Assembly (NCBI GenBank): GCA_016935915.1 | Contig: JAFGQB010000233.1 | Location: 1 to 39,353, forward strand | Source of the DNA: Spirochaetota bacterium | GTDB taxonomy: Bacteria; Spirochaetota; GWE2-31-10; JAFGQB01 | Length of the DNA: 39,353 bases | Direction: 5' to 3' | Part shown: positions 8,227 through 17,415 of the stretch, in pieces | Numbering within the stretch: the first letter of the stretch is position 1 | How the letters are laid out: each line of letters begins with the position of its first letter | Position numbers and translations under genes: made by a program | Notes under the pieces: generated by a model | What the model saw: only the letters and a program-made list of their open reading frames with translations | What the model was told of the DNA's origin: nothing | Databases searched by the model: none

Positions 8227-9387
8227 ATGAGATTTAAAATAATTGCAATAAATATTTTATTTGTTTTGATTAATATGAACATAAATTCTTCGCAGGAGAT
8301 GAAAAACAATATGACAATTTCTGTTTCTTTTGCCGAGATGATCATTAAAAAATGGCCTGATCCGACAACCATAACACAAAAAGGCTGGGAATACAACAAC
8401 AGTATAGTTCTTCACGGAATAGAAAAAGTTTACAAAAAAACAGGTAATAAAAAGTATCTGGACTATATCAAAAAATGGGTGGATTATTATATAGATGAAA
8501 GCGGTAATATAAATTTTGACAAATCTGCGAACAATCTTGATCACATTCATCCGGGACTGCTTCTTTTATTTTTATATGAGGAAACAGGATTGGAAAAATA
8601 TAAAAAAGCGGCTATTGCTTTAAAAAATGAACTGGTCAACCAGCCCAGAAATAAGGAGGGCGGTTTTTGGCATAAGGATATTTACAAAAATGAAATGTGG
8701 CTTGACGGCATTTATATGGCGGAACCGTTCTTAATAAAATTCGGTTATTTGTTCAATGATTCTGATTATTGCAACGATGAATCAACTTTTCAAGCCATTT
8801 TAATAGCCAATCATGCGCAGGATCAAAATACGGGTTTATTGTATCACGGATGGGATGAAGATAAGGATAAAAGCTGGGCAGATGAAAAAACAGGGGTTTC
8901 AGGTTTCGTCTGGTCAAGAGGCATGGGCTGGTATATGATGGCTCTGGTTGATATGCTTGATTATCTTCCAAAAGAGCATAAAAATTATAAAAAAATTATT
9001 GATATTCTCTCCAGAGCCTGTGAAGGCTTAAAAAGATATCAGGATCAAAAAACGGGTTTATGGTTTCAGGTTATAGATAAAAAAAATGAGAAAGCAAACT
9101 GGATAGAAACATCTGGAAGTGCAATGTTCATATATACTATAAAAAAGGCAGTTGTAAACAATTACATTGGAAAAGAATACCTGCAAGTTGCAGAAAAAGG
9201 TTTTAAAGGGTTAAAATCTTTTATTACTTATACAAAAACAGGCGATCCTGTTATAAATCAGGCTGTTGAAGGAATGGGAGTTCAAATATCTTATAAAAGT
9301 TATATTTATAAAGCAAAATTATCCAATTCAAGCCATGGATTATGCGGAATATTAATGGCAGGGTCAGTGATGGGGACGGATCTTTGA
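8227..9387 (+). CDS. Glycoside hydrolase family 105, unsaturated rhamnogalacturonyl/glucuronyl hydrolase
   Basis: A 386-residue protein with an N-terminal hydrophobic signal sequence (residues 4-20), so probably exported. The alpha/alpha-barrel motifs of GH105 (YteR/YesR-like) are present: EMWLDGIYMAEPF at 156-168, with D160 at the position of the catalytic Asp, and WSRGMGWYMMAL at 229-240. GH105 enzymes remove the terminal unsaturated uronic acid from oligosaccharides made by polysaccharide lyases, so this points to uptake of pectin- or glycosaminoglycan-like breakdown products. It stands alone, convergent with a LacI-like/HD-GYP gene. Base composition is higher in G+C than the block to its left. 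No strong SD is seen before the ATG. Confidence 0.9.
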   Translation: MRFKIIAINILFVLINMNINSSQEMKNNMTISVSFAEMIIKKWPDPTTITQKGWEYNNSIVLHGIEKVYKKTGNKKYLDYIKKWVDYYIDESGNINFDKSANNLDHIHPGLLLLFLYEETGLEKYKKAAIALKNELVNQPRNKEGGFWHKDIYKNEMWLDGIYMAEPFLIKFGYLFNDSDYCNDESTFQAILIANHAQDQNTGLLYHGWDEDKDKSWADEKTGVSGFVWSRGMGWYMMALVDMLDYLPKEHKNYKKIIDILSRACEGLKRYQDQKTGLWFQVIDKKNEKANWIETSGSAMFIYTIKKAVVNNYIGKEYLQVAEKGFKGLKSFITYTKTGDPVINQAVEGMGVQISYKSYIYKAKLSNSSHGLCGILMAGSVMGTDL

Positions 9388-9706
9388 CTCATAAAACATT
9401 GCTGCAGATGAAGCGTTTTTTATTGGCGATTAAGTCCATCCGGAAGCAGACGGTTTTCTTGATCGATGTTTTACCTGTAAATTTTTTTTAAAAATTGTCT
9501 TTTTTATACGATTTTAATATTTTAATGTTATATGTGCTAATTTATACACATATGTGCAGATTATGTGAATTCATATCTCTTTTATGTGTCTGTTCGGACA
9601 TTAAGAAAACAACATTACAGTTCAATCAAACAACATTAAAACCGGTCGTTTCCGGTCTGCCTTTACGCCAAAAAAAAAATGAAGTAAAAAACGCAGCGCC
9701 GGCGAT
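9388..9706. other. Intergenic spacer, 319 bases
   Basis: This spacer lies between the convergent GH105 and LacI-like/HD-GYP genes. A 71-codon frame at 9495-9710 has no SD, an unusual composition and no recognisable motif, so I do not call it. A small ACCGG/CCGGT stem with a six-base loop occurs near 9640-9660; read on the minus strand it is followed by TTTT and could weakly terminate the HD-GYP transcript. Confidence 0.5.
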
Positions 9707-11698
9707 CTAAAATGTATCCTTATGCATAGATAAAATTTTTCTGAATTCTTCAATATTGTCCAGAAGAATATCGGTCATAACAGGGTCAAACTGTCTGCCT
9801 CTTTCATTTTCGAAAAAATGAACAATATCATCAATTTTCCATGCTTTTTTATAACAGCGGTCGCATGCTAAGGCATCAAAGACATCAACTATTGCCACGA
9901 TTCTCCCGTAAACATGTATCTGTTCTCCTTTTAGTCCATATGGATATCCGCTGCCGTCAAATCTTTCATGATGCTGATGTGCAATTAAGGCAGCCGAGGT
10001 CAATACTTCTCTTCCTGAATTTTTCAATATATTATACCCAATCGTTGTATGGCTTTTAATAATTTCAAATTCTTCAGAAGTCAGGCGATCTGTTTTGTTA
10101 AGGATGTCATCTGAAATTCCCATTTTACCAATGTCATGCATTGGAGATGCAAGTTCAATAATTTCAAGCTCTTTTCCTGATAAACCGTATTTTTCGGCGA
10201 TTAAACGTGAATATTCTGCAACTCTTTTTACATGATTACCAGTTTCCTTTGATCTGGTTTCTGCAATTTCACTGAGCCTGTAAACGATTTCCCTCTGGGA
10301 ATATTCAAGCTCAACTGACAACTCTTTGAGTTCTCTGTTTGCAATATAAAGCCTGTCCCTCTGAAGCTTGTTTTTTATAGCTCCGGCGATCTGTGCTGCA
10401 ATTGCTTCATATATGAGTCCGTTATGATCAATATAATCCATAGTAATAAATCCAAGTTGTTCATCCTGGTAAAAAAGCGGTTCTACGATTAATGTATAAC
10501 GTTCTTCGGGAAGCATATTTTCAGGTATAAGCTCAGTTGTTTTAAACATGGCATTGTCTTTGCCCACAAGAAGCAATCTGCCGTTTTTTTGTGCCTGTAA
10601 CATTTCGGAATATTCATATTCTGCAGCACCTGAGTGATAGATAGAAAGGTAGCAGTGTTTTATCCCAAGACGTATTTTCAGCATGGAAAAAAGTTCCGTT
10701 AAATTAAAATCAGTTATTACCTTAAAACCGAACTGTCGGAAAAAATGAAGGTATGCTGAAAGGTTGTTCTGTTCTGCAGGTAATTCATTGTTTATTTTCT
10801 GTCCGAAAGAATTCTTTTTGCCTTTATGATTTAATCCGCAGCCGCAGCTTTCTCGATAGCTGTTAAGAGCACCATAAAAAAAAGTCTTTGGTTCATATCC
10901 AGATTCGATCTGTTTGATAAGAATATCAAGCGCTTTATAACCCAGCTCTTCGACATTCTGTTCTATAGTGGTAAGCGAAGGTTTTGAAAAAAGACCTTCG
11001 GGACTTCCGGAAGATCCGCATATAATTATATCATTCGGTATCACAAGTCCGCATTCCTGCAATCTCTGCATAACCTCTAAAGCTGTACCGTCTCCGCTGC
11101 AGAGAATCGCAAAACGAAATTTTTTATATAATTTTGATTTAATGATTTCATCGGCAAACCTGCGGGCTTCTTGAACATTGGTGTCTCTAGCATAGATGAA
11201 CAGATTTTTCTCATCGGTTTTAAGCTCCTTAAATGCCTTGCGTATACCTTTTTCCCTGTAATTGGAAACAATGTGAGACTTTGGTCCTCTTAAAAAAGCT
11301 ATTGCATTGCATTTATGAACATCAATAAGATGATAGGTAAGACGGTAAAACCCGCTGATATGATCAGAGTTGATACATATAAAATCAGGTTCATCCGCGC
11401 CGATAAGAACACATGGTTTTTGAAAAATAGGTTTTAAAAATTCCCTGAATTTATTGTACCCGGCATACTGCCCCAATGAAGAATAAGGAATTATAAAACC
11501 GTCAAAAAGTTTTGGATTTATGAAATTATAAAGAATGTTGCGCATTCTTATTTCTTTTTCAGGAGTATTCAATGAGCCGCATGTAATGCCTATAATATCA
11601 ACATTAAGTTCTCTGGCGGCTTTGGCAACACCTTTAAAAAGAAGAGGATGATGCGGATAGTTAAAACTTGAAGATAGAGCTGCAATTTTATAACGCAT
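9707..11698 (-). CDS. LacI-type ligand-binding domain fused to HD-GYP phosphodiesterase
   Basis: A 663-residue cytoplasmic protein with no signal peptide. Residues 3-275 are a LacI/RbsB-type (Peripla_BP_3) ligand-binding fold, starting directly without a helix-turn-helix and ending in YRESCGCG at 281-288. Residues 315-440 look like a GAF-type linker, followed by a short helical segment. Residues 470-650 are an HD-GYP domain with H521-D522 (MHDIGKMG), HHERFDGSGYP at 576-586 and VAIVDVFDALACDRCYKKAW. HD-GYP enzymes hydrolyse c-di-GMP, so binding of a sugar-like ligand would tune c-di-GMP breakdown (inference). It is convergent with the GH105 gene, which suggests a saccharide signal. Two other proteins in the window share its N-terminal module. 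Confidence 0.85.
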   Translation of the reverse strand: MRYKIAALSSSFNYPHHPLLFKGVAKAARELNVDIIGITCGSLNTPEKEIRMRNILYNFINPKLFDGFIIPYSSLGQYAGYNKFREFLKPIFQKPCVLIGADEPDFICINSDHISGFYRLTYHLIDVHKCNAIAFLRGPKSHIVSNYREKGIRKAFKELKTDEKNLFIYARDTNVQEARRFADEIIKSKLYKKFRFAILCSGDGTALEVMQRLQECGLVIPNDIIICGSSGSPEGLFSKPSLTTIEQNVEELGYKALDILIKQIESGYEPKTFFYGALNSYRESCGCGLNHKGKKNSFGQKINNELPAEQNNLSAYLHFFRQFGFKVITDFNLTELFSMLKIRLGIKHCYLSIYHSGAAEYEYSEMLQAQKNGRLLLVGKDNAMFKTTELIPENMLPEERYTLIVEPLFYQDEQLGFITMDYIDHNGLIYEAIAAQIAGAIKNKLQRDRLYIANRELKELSVELEYSQREIVYRLSEIAETRSKETGNHVKRVAEYSRLIAEKYGLSGKELEIIELASPMHDIGKMGISDDILNKTDRLTSEEFEIIKSHTTIGYNILKNSGREVLTSAALIAHQHHERFDGSGYPYGLKGEQIHVYGRIVAIVDVFDALACDRCYKKAWKIDDIVHFFENERGRQFDPVMTDILLDNIEEFRKILSMHKDTF

Positions 11699-11790
11699 TC
11701 AAGGAATAATATTCAAACTTATCGATTATGTCAATAAAAAATTAATAATATCTAATCTACAAATTCTTTATCATATTTAATAGAGAAAAA

Positions 11791-14748
11791 CTAAAAAATC
11801 AAAGCATTTTTCCAGATGGATTTTAAATCTCTTAAATTATCTTCCAGAATAACTTTATTATTAGATCTAACTATTAATTTTTCATTTTCAATTACTTCAC
11901 CAAGATAATATATGTCTTTATTATTGAATAATTTTAATATTGCATCTTCATTTTCACTGCTCACTGTAATAAGTATTCTTGAAGGAGTTTCTGAAAAAAG
12001 CTTTTCTTCATCAGTAAGATTGCCGAGATTATCAAGAATAATATCAGCACCAAAACTGCCTGAAAAAGCTGCTTCAGTTAATGCCACAATCATGCCTCCG
12101 TCAGACAAATCATGAGCTGACTTTATCAGCCTATTCTTAATTGCGCCATGAATTTTTTTATACAGTTGAACAGCTTTTTTTGAATCAACCTTCGGGACAA
12201 AACCGCCTTCAACGTTCAATATTGAATAATATTCGCTGGCGCCGAGTTCCGCTTTTGTTTCCCCTAAAATATATATTTTATCTTTTTTATCCTTAAAATA
12301 AAAGGATGTCATTAATGATACATCATTGATTTTTCCGACTGCCGTAAATAATAATGTAGGCAGTACGGAAATTTTAATATTATCCTTTCTAAAGTCATTT
12401 TTCATGCTGTCTTTTCCCGAAATGCAGGGACAGTTATAATCAATGGTAGTTTGATAAACAGCTTCACATGCTCTGACCAGCTGAGCCAATTTAAATCTTC
12501 CGTCCGGTGTATGTTCACTTTCAACAGGATCAGGCCAGCAGAAATTATCAAGACCAACTATTTTATCGGGATCAGCGCCTAAAATAACTGCCTGCCTGAA
12601 GGCTTCATCAACGGCATTACCTGCCATATGATAGGAATCGATTTTTGAATATCTCGGCACTATGCCATGGGTAACGACAAGGCCTTCATTTGAATCTTTA
12701 AATATTTTTAAAATAGCCCCGTCGCTTGGTCCGTCATTTTCCCTGCCGCTGAAAGGTTTATTTATTGTCCTTGCCTGAACCTCATGATCATATATCCTTA
12801 CCCAATACTCTTTGCTGGCAATATTTGGACTTTTCAATAATTCCCTTAAATTGTTTTTATAATCCATAGAAACGGTTTTTAGTTTTGTTTCTTTTGGTTC
12901 TATCCATTCCGCATTTAAATTGTACTTCGGATCACCTTTATGAAGCATATTTAAATCTATTGAACAGATTAATTCACCGTTGAAACTGCATTCAAAATAC
13001 CCGCTTTCATTGAATTCTCCGATTACCGTTGATTCAACATCCCTGCTTTTGCTTAGTTTTAAGAACTTATCTATTTTATCTTTAGGAACAGCAATACTCA
13101 TTCTTTCCTGGGCTTCAGACAAAAGTATTTCCCATGGTTTTAAGCCTCTGTATTTTAAAGGGCACTTTTCAAGCTCCAGAGAGGCTCCTTGAGTAAAAAC
13201 TGCCATTTCTCCGATCGAGCTGGATAATCCTCCGGCTCCGTTATCTGTAATGCCGTTATACAATCCCAGATCTCGAGCTTCGATCAAAAAATCAAGCATC
13301 TTCTTTTGAGTTATGGGATCGCCTATCTGTACGGCGCTGGTCGGACTGTCCTCTGTCAAATGAGCAGATGAAAACGTTGCTCCATGGATACCATCCTTGC
13401 CGATGCGTCCCCCGCTCATTACAATAAGGTCTCCTGGTTTTATATATTTTTTATAACTTTCTCTTTCTCCGATCATTATAGGCATCAATCCACCTGTACC
13501 GCAAAACACTAAAGGTTTCCCTATAAAAGACTTATCAAATACAATTGAGCCATTAATGGTAGGTATTCCGGATTCATTTCCTCCGTCTTTTATTCCTCTG
13601 TGTACACCTCTGAAAATTCTTCTTGGATGGAGCAGGCCTTTGATAATTTCTGTTTCTTTAGTAAAAGGACTTCCAAAACAAAAAATATCCGTATTAAAGA
13701 TCGGATAGGAACCTAATCCTGTTCCAATAATATCTCTGTTAACTCCCACAATACCGGTCATGGCTCCCCCGTAAGGATCAAGAGCTGAAGGGGAGTTGTG
13801 TGTTTCTACTTTGACACAAAATGCATGTTCATCATTAAATCTTACTACTCCAGCATTGTCAATAAATAAAGACAACAGGTCATCCCTGTTTTTTTTAATA
13901 ATTTCAGCTGACTTTTTAATATATGTTTTAAACAATGAATCTATTTTTTTCTCTTGTTTACCGAATTTATAATTTATTGATGCGGCAAAAATCTTATGTT
14001 TGCAGTGTTCCGACCATGTTTGTGCAAAAATTTCAAGCTCTATATCGGTCGGCATTAATGGAAGATTTTTACTTTTTCGGTATTGGGTGACTTTTTTATC
14101 TTTATAGTAATTATTTATTGCTTTCATTTCATCTAGAGACAAAGACAGTACATTATCATTTGATATTTTAATCAGTTTTTCATCGGAAACATCCAGATCA
14201 ATAATATTGTAATAAGGAGGTTTGATTGACTTTTGTTCAGGTCTTGAATAATCTATTTTTTTGCCATTTAATACTTCATTTTTAGATAATATTATATAGT
14301 TTTCAATTAATTCATTGCAGAGAATATTTTTTGCAACACTTATAATAATATTTTTATTAAAGTTTGTTTTAAACAAATATAATTTTGATGATCTGACATC
14401 ATTATCATCAACTTTTCTGCCCAATAAATATTCTATACCTCTGGCGCTTGTTCTGCCTATATTATCAGTAACTCCCTGCAGGTATGAAATTTCTATCAAA
14501 TAATCATATTCTTCTTCTTTAGCATATTTGAAACCTATTTTGCCTGTCTGATAAACAGGATCAAGAAAAAGTTTATCCTTTAAAAGCTCCAGCTCATCAT
14601 TTGAAAAATCACCGAATAAATTATAGACATCAATTATTGTTATTTTATCAATCCTTACCTTTAAATCTTCAAGGATCATCTTAATGAGACTCTTTTCTCT
14701 GCCGTCTGTAAGATCATCTTTATGTTTAATTTCAATCCTGTTAGACAA
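11791..14748 (-). CDS. purL: Phosphoribosylformylglycinamidine synthase, PurL with N-terminal PurS-like region
   Basis: A 985-residue enzyme of the fourth step of purine synthesis (FGAR to FGAM, ATP- and ammonia-dependent). Key motifs: TWSEHCKHK ending near 252, VETHNSPSALDPYGGA at 314-330, HPRRIFRGVHRGIKDGGNESG, and the second AIR-synthase-like half with HDLSDGGMIVAL. The N-terminal 200 residues look like the PurS/FGAR-AT N domain. There is no C-terminal glutaminase, so a separate PurQ must supply ammonia from elsewhere in the genome. The start is TTG at 14748, preceded by a strong AAAGGAG SD six bases upstream, which shows that TTG starts are used here. Confidence 0.95.
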   Translation of the reverse strand: MSNRIEIKHKDDLTDGREKSLIKMILEDLKVRIDKITIIDVYNLFGDFSNDELELLKDKLFLDPVYQTGKIGFKYAKEEEYDYLIEISYLQGVTDNIGRTSARGIEYLLGRKVDDNDVRSSKLYLFKTNFNKNIIISVAKNILCNELIENYIILSKNEVLNGKKIDYSRPEQKSIKPPYYNIIDLDVSDEKLIKISNDNVLSLSLDEMKAINNYYKDKKVTQYRKSKNLPLMPTDIELEIFAQTWSEHCKHKIFAASINYKFGKQEKKIDSLFKTYIKKSAEIIKKNRDDLLSLFIDNAGVVRFNDEHAFCVKVETHNSPSALDPYGGAMTGIVGVNRDIIGTGLGSYPIFNTDIFCFGSPFTKETEIIKGLLHPRRIFRGVHRGIKDGGNESGIPTINGSIVFDKSFIGKPLVFCGTGGLMPIMIGERESYKKYIKPGDLIVMSGGRIGKDGIHGATFSSAHLTEDSPTSAVQIGDPITQKKMLDFLIEARDLGLYNGITDNGAGGLSSSIGEMAVFTQGASLELEKCPLKYRGLKPWEILLSEAQERMSIAVPKDKIDKFLKLSKSRDVESTVIGEFNESGYFECSFNGELICSIDLNMLHKGDPKYNLNAEWIEPKETKLKTVSMDYKNNLRELLKSPNIASKEYWVRIYDHEVQARTINKPFSGRENDGPSDGAILKIFKDSNEGLVVTHGIVPRYSKIDSYHMAGNAVDEAFRQAVILGADPDKIVGLDNFCWPDPVESEHTPDGRFKLAQLVRACEAVYQTTIDYNCPCISGKDSMKNDFRKDNIKISVLPTLLFTAVGKINDVSLMTSFYFKDKKDKIYILGETKAELGASEYYSILNVEGGFVPKVDSKKAVQLYKKIHGAIKNRLIKSAHDLSDGGMIVALTEAAFSGSFGADIILDNLGNLTDEEKLFSETPSRILITVSSENEDAILKLFNNKDIYYLGEVIENEKLIVRSNNKVILEDNLRDLKSIWKNALIF

Positions 14749-14842
14749 AATGTTCTCCTTTAATTGTTAGAAATGAAAAAATTTTAAAGATGTTTGTGAT
14801 CATCCTGATTTTAAATTAAATTGAAAAATCAAATATCTTATA

Positions 14843-17395
14843 TCATATTTTTTTTAAAATAACCAATGTTATATCGTCTCTTTGAATATTTTTAAAAACA
14901 TTTATATCATTTATAATATTATTCAAAATTGTCTCTGCATCAAAATCGCCATTTTTTTCAAAAATCGATTCCAATCTTTCCAGTCCATAAAGATCTTTTA
15001 ACTCATTAGTAATTTCAGTTACTCCATCGGTATAAAACAAGGCGGCATCATTTTTTTCAAGTTTAAAATTATTTAATGTAATAAAGTTTGAAATATCATC
15101 AACAACAGCAAGCCACATTCCTGTTGTTTTTATTTCTTCGACTTTTTTAGATTTTGCCCTGTATATAAGGATCTTTTCATGCGCTCCTGAAAAATTAAAA
15201 AAACCATCATTATCAAATTTCAAAAAGCATGATGTTACAAACTGATCAAGTTTTAATCTGTTTTTCAAATTATAATTAATGGTTTTATTCGCTAAAATTA
15301 TCAGTTCATCAGGCATTATGTCGGGATTTATTAATATATTGTTAAGATTGCACATTTGAAGCATCATCATTATAAGACCGGCTGTTACTCCATGCCCTGA
15401 AACATCTCCTATTGTCAACCAGTATTTATCATCTCTGCCCTTTATCAAATCAAAAAAATCACCTCCAATTTCTGACGCTGACTTAATATATGTTTTTACA
15501 TCATATCCGGGTATATTTAAATTTGAAGGCAAAAAACTGATTTGAATATTTTTTGCAACATCAATTTCATTCCATAATGCATTTAATGCCTTATTTAACT
15601 GATCATTCTTAAACTCTAATTCATTAAATAATTCTTCTCTTTTGGTTTCTGATTCTTTTAATTCAATAATATTGAATATCTGCTGTAATGCAGTGCTGAT
15701 CTGATTTTTCATCATGGTATAAATTTGCCCGTCATCAGTTCCCATTCTGAAAACAACATAGCCAAGAGTTTTTTCTTTAAAATAGAGAGGCATTATAATT
15801 ATATTGTTGACATTATTTTTATCAAAAATAATGTCAGGAATAAAACTTGAATTGCTTTCAAAGTTATTATCTTTATTTGTTTTTTTTAATCTGTTATCAA
15901 ATACAATTAATTTTTTGATGCTGGATAAATTTATATTATTATCAAGTTTAAAAATATAGCATGCATCAACTTTTAGCTTCGGACATATGTTATAAATTAC
16001 ATCTTTTAAATCAACCAGTTCTACAGTAGTTACAATCTGCTGGCTAGTATTTAAAACAGTATTTATCATATACTGCTCATCAATGATATATTTTGATTGA
16101 AAATAATCAAAAATCGATAGAATTAAAATCCTGGATTGGTGAAAAATTTTCTCTATATAATAAAAAACACTGCTGTCAAAGCATGAATAATTAATAATTT
16201 CCTTATTAAATTCTGTTATTAAATCATGCCAGTAATTATAATTTTCTATATCATCCTTTGTATTCAATAATAAATTTTTTAGAAAGTTAATAAAAACATC
16301 TTGTTCTTTATTTTTTAAATCTTTAATAAAGTTATTAAAAATTTCTGATGCAATCATGTTTGCTTCTTCAGAATTATAAATATTATCCAAAAAAATTTTT
16401 AAATTTTCAATAATTTTGTTTTTATACTTTATCAAATCATCAGGAAAATTATCTTTGTTAACTTTGGTTTTAATAAAGTTAAATACTGAATTATTTATTA
16501 TTCTGTTTTTACATCCGCATGATTCTCTATATATTACTTTACAATGTGAAATTTCAATTTCTTTTCCCTTATTTCCATTAACTAGATCAAATAATTTTTT
16601 AACAGCCAATTTTCCTGCATTTGAATAAAATATATCTATTGTTGTTATTGGACTTTTTTGAGCCAGTGCTGATAAAACATTATCAAAACCTGCTATAGCA
16701 ATATCTTGAGGTATTTTATATCCTCTTTTTTCCAATTCTTCAACGGCCGAAATTATGAATTCATCACTAGAAGCTATAATGGCTTCAATATCTTTTTTTA
16801 TTTTTAATTTATTTGTATCAAAAAACCTAACAATAGCATCATACCCGCCGTTATTAACCAATTCTCTTGGAGGAGTTACCAAATCTTTTTTATAAGCAAT
16901 TTTATTTTCTTTTAATGCATCTTTATATGCTCTAAACCTTTCCTCTGCATAAAATGAATTAATAAGCCCCTGAATGAATCCGATTTTTTTATATCCATGT
17001 ACTTTGATCATATGATTTACTTCTTCCTTCATGCTGTTGTAGCTGTCAAGTAAAATTACAGGGTGATCATCGATCTTTTTGCCGATAGTTACGACAGGAA
17101 CAGGAAAATAATAATCATGAAATTTTTTTATCTCTTCATCACTTATTACCTGACAAACATTTGAAGTCCAAATCAATAAACCGTCTATCTTATTTTTATC
17201 AACCATGCTATAAACTTCATTCTCTTTAGCTTTTAAACCTTTTTGACTCTCAAGCCTTTCTCCTACATATAAAACGATATTGATATTTAACTCTTTAGCT
17301 TTCTCAAATGCTCCTTTACAAAGGTCGTTTGTAATTGGAGAATTAATTATATGAGGTAATATAAAACCAAAAGTTAATCTTTTATCATTAAACAT
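14843..17395 (-). CDS. LacI-type ligand-binding domain fused to GAF-like region and SpoIIE/PP2C phosphatase
   Basis: An 850-residue cytoplasmic protein. Residues 8-280 are a LacI-type ligand-binding fold without helix-turn-helix, closed by YRESCGC at 289-295. Residues 300-440 are mostly helical, 440-575 resemble a GAF domain, and 580-615 are a probable coiled coil. Residues 615-850 are a SpoIIE-type PP2C Ser/Thr phosphatase with its motifs intact: GGDFFD (644-649), GDVSGHG (663-669), YTDGVTE (788-794) and RDDITLV (839-845). Such phosphatases usually act on STAS-domain anti-anti-sigma factors, none of which is in the window. It is the last gene of a three-gene operon, 20 bases after its degenerate paralog. 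Confidence 0.88.
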   Translation of the reverse strand: MFNDKRLTFGFILPHIINSPITNDLCKGAFEKAKELNINIVLYVGERLESQKGLKAKENEVYSMVDKNKIDGLLIWTSNVCQVISDEEIKKFHDYYFPVPVVTIGKKIDDHPVILLDSYNSMKEEVNHMIKVHGYKKIGFIQGLINSFYAEERFRAYKDALKENKIAYKKDLVTPPRELVNNGGYDAIVRFFDTNKLKIKKDIEAIIASSDEFIISAVEELEKRGYKIPQDIAIAGFDNVLSALAQKSPITTIDIFYSNAGKLAVKKLFDLVNGNKGKEIEISHCKVIYRESCGCKNRIINNSVFNFIKTKVNKDNFPDDLIKYKNKIIENLKIFLDNIYNSEEANMIASEIFNNFIKDLKNKEQDVFINFLKNLLLNTKDDIENYNYWHDLITEFNKEIINYSCFDSSVFYYIEKIFHQSRILILSIFDYFQSKYIIDEQYMINTVLNTSQQIVTTVELVDLKDVIYNICPKLKVDACYIFKLDNNINLSSIKKLIVFDNRLKKTNKDNNFESNSSFIPDIIFDKNNVNNIIIMPLYFKEKTLGYVVFRMGTDDGQIYTMMKNQISTALQQIFNIIELKESETKREELFNELEFKNDQLNKALNALWNEIDVAKNIQISFLPSNLNIPGYDVKTYIKSASEIGGDFFDLIKGRDDKYWLTIGDVSGHGVTAGLIMMMLQMCNLNNILINPDIMPDELIILANKTINYNLKNRLKLDQFVTSCFLKFDNDGFFNFSGAHEKILIYRAKSKKVEEIKTTGMWLAVVDDISNFITLNNFKLEKNDAALFYTDGVTEITNELKDLYGLERLESIFEKNGDFDAETILNNIINDINVFKNIQRDDITLVILKKI

Positions 17396-17415
17396 ATTAT
17401 TATCCGCTTATACTA

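Noticed and set aside
9640-9706. Possible repeat shared with 32625-32655 and 24190-24210 (TTTxCGCx followed by A run)
   Set aside because: Only about ten bases agree and the flanks do not align; likely chance in A-rich spacers.
9495-9710. 71-codon frame in the spacer after GH105
   Set aside because: No SD, no motif, and it runs into the end of the convergent HD-GYP gene; probably random.
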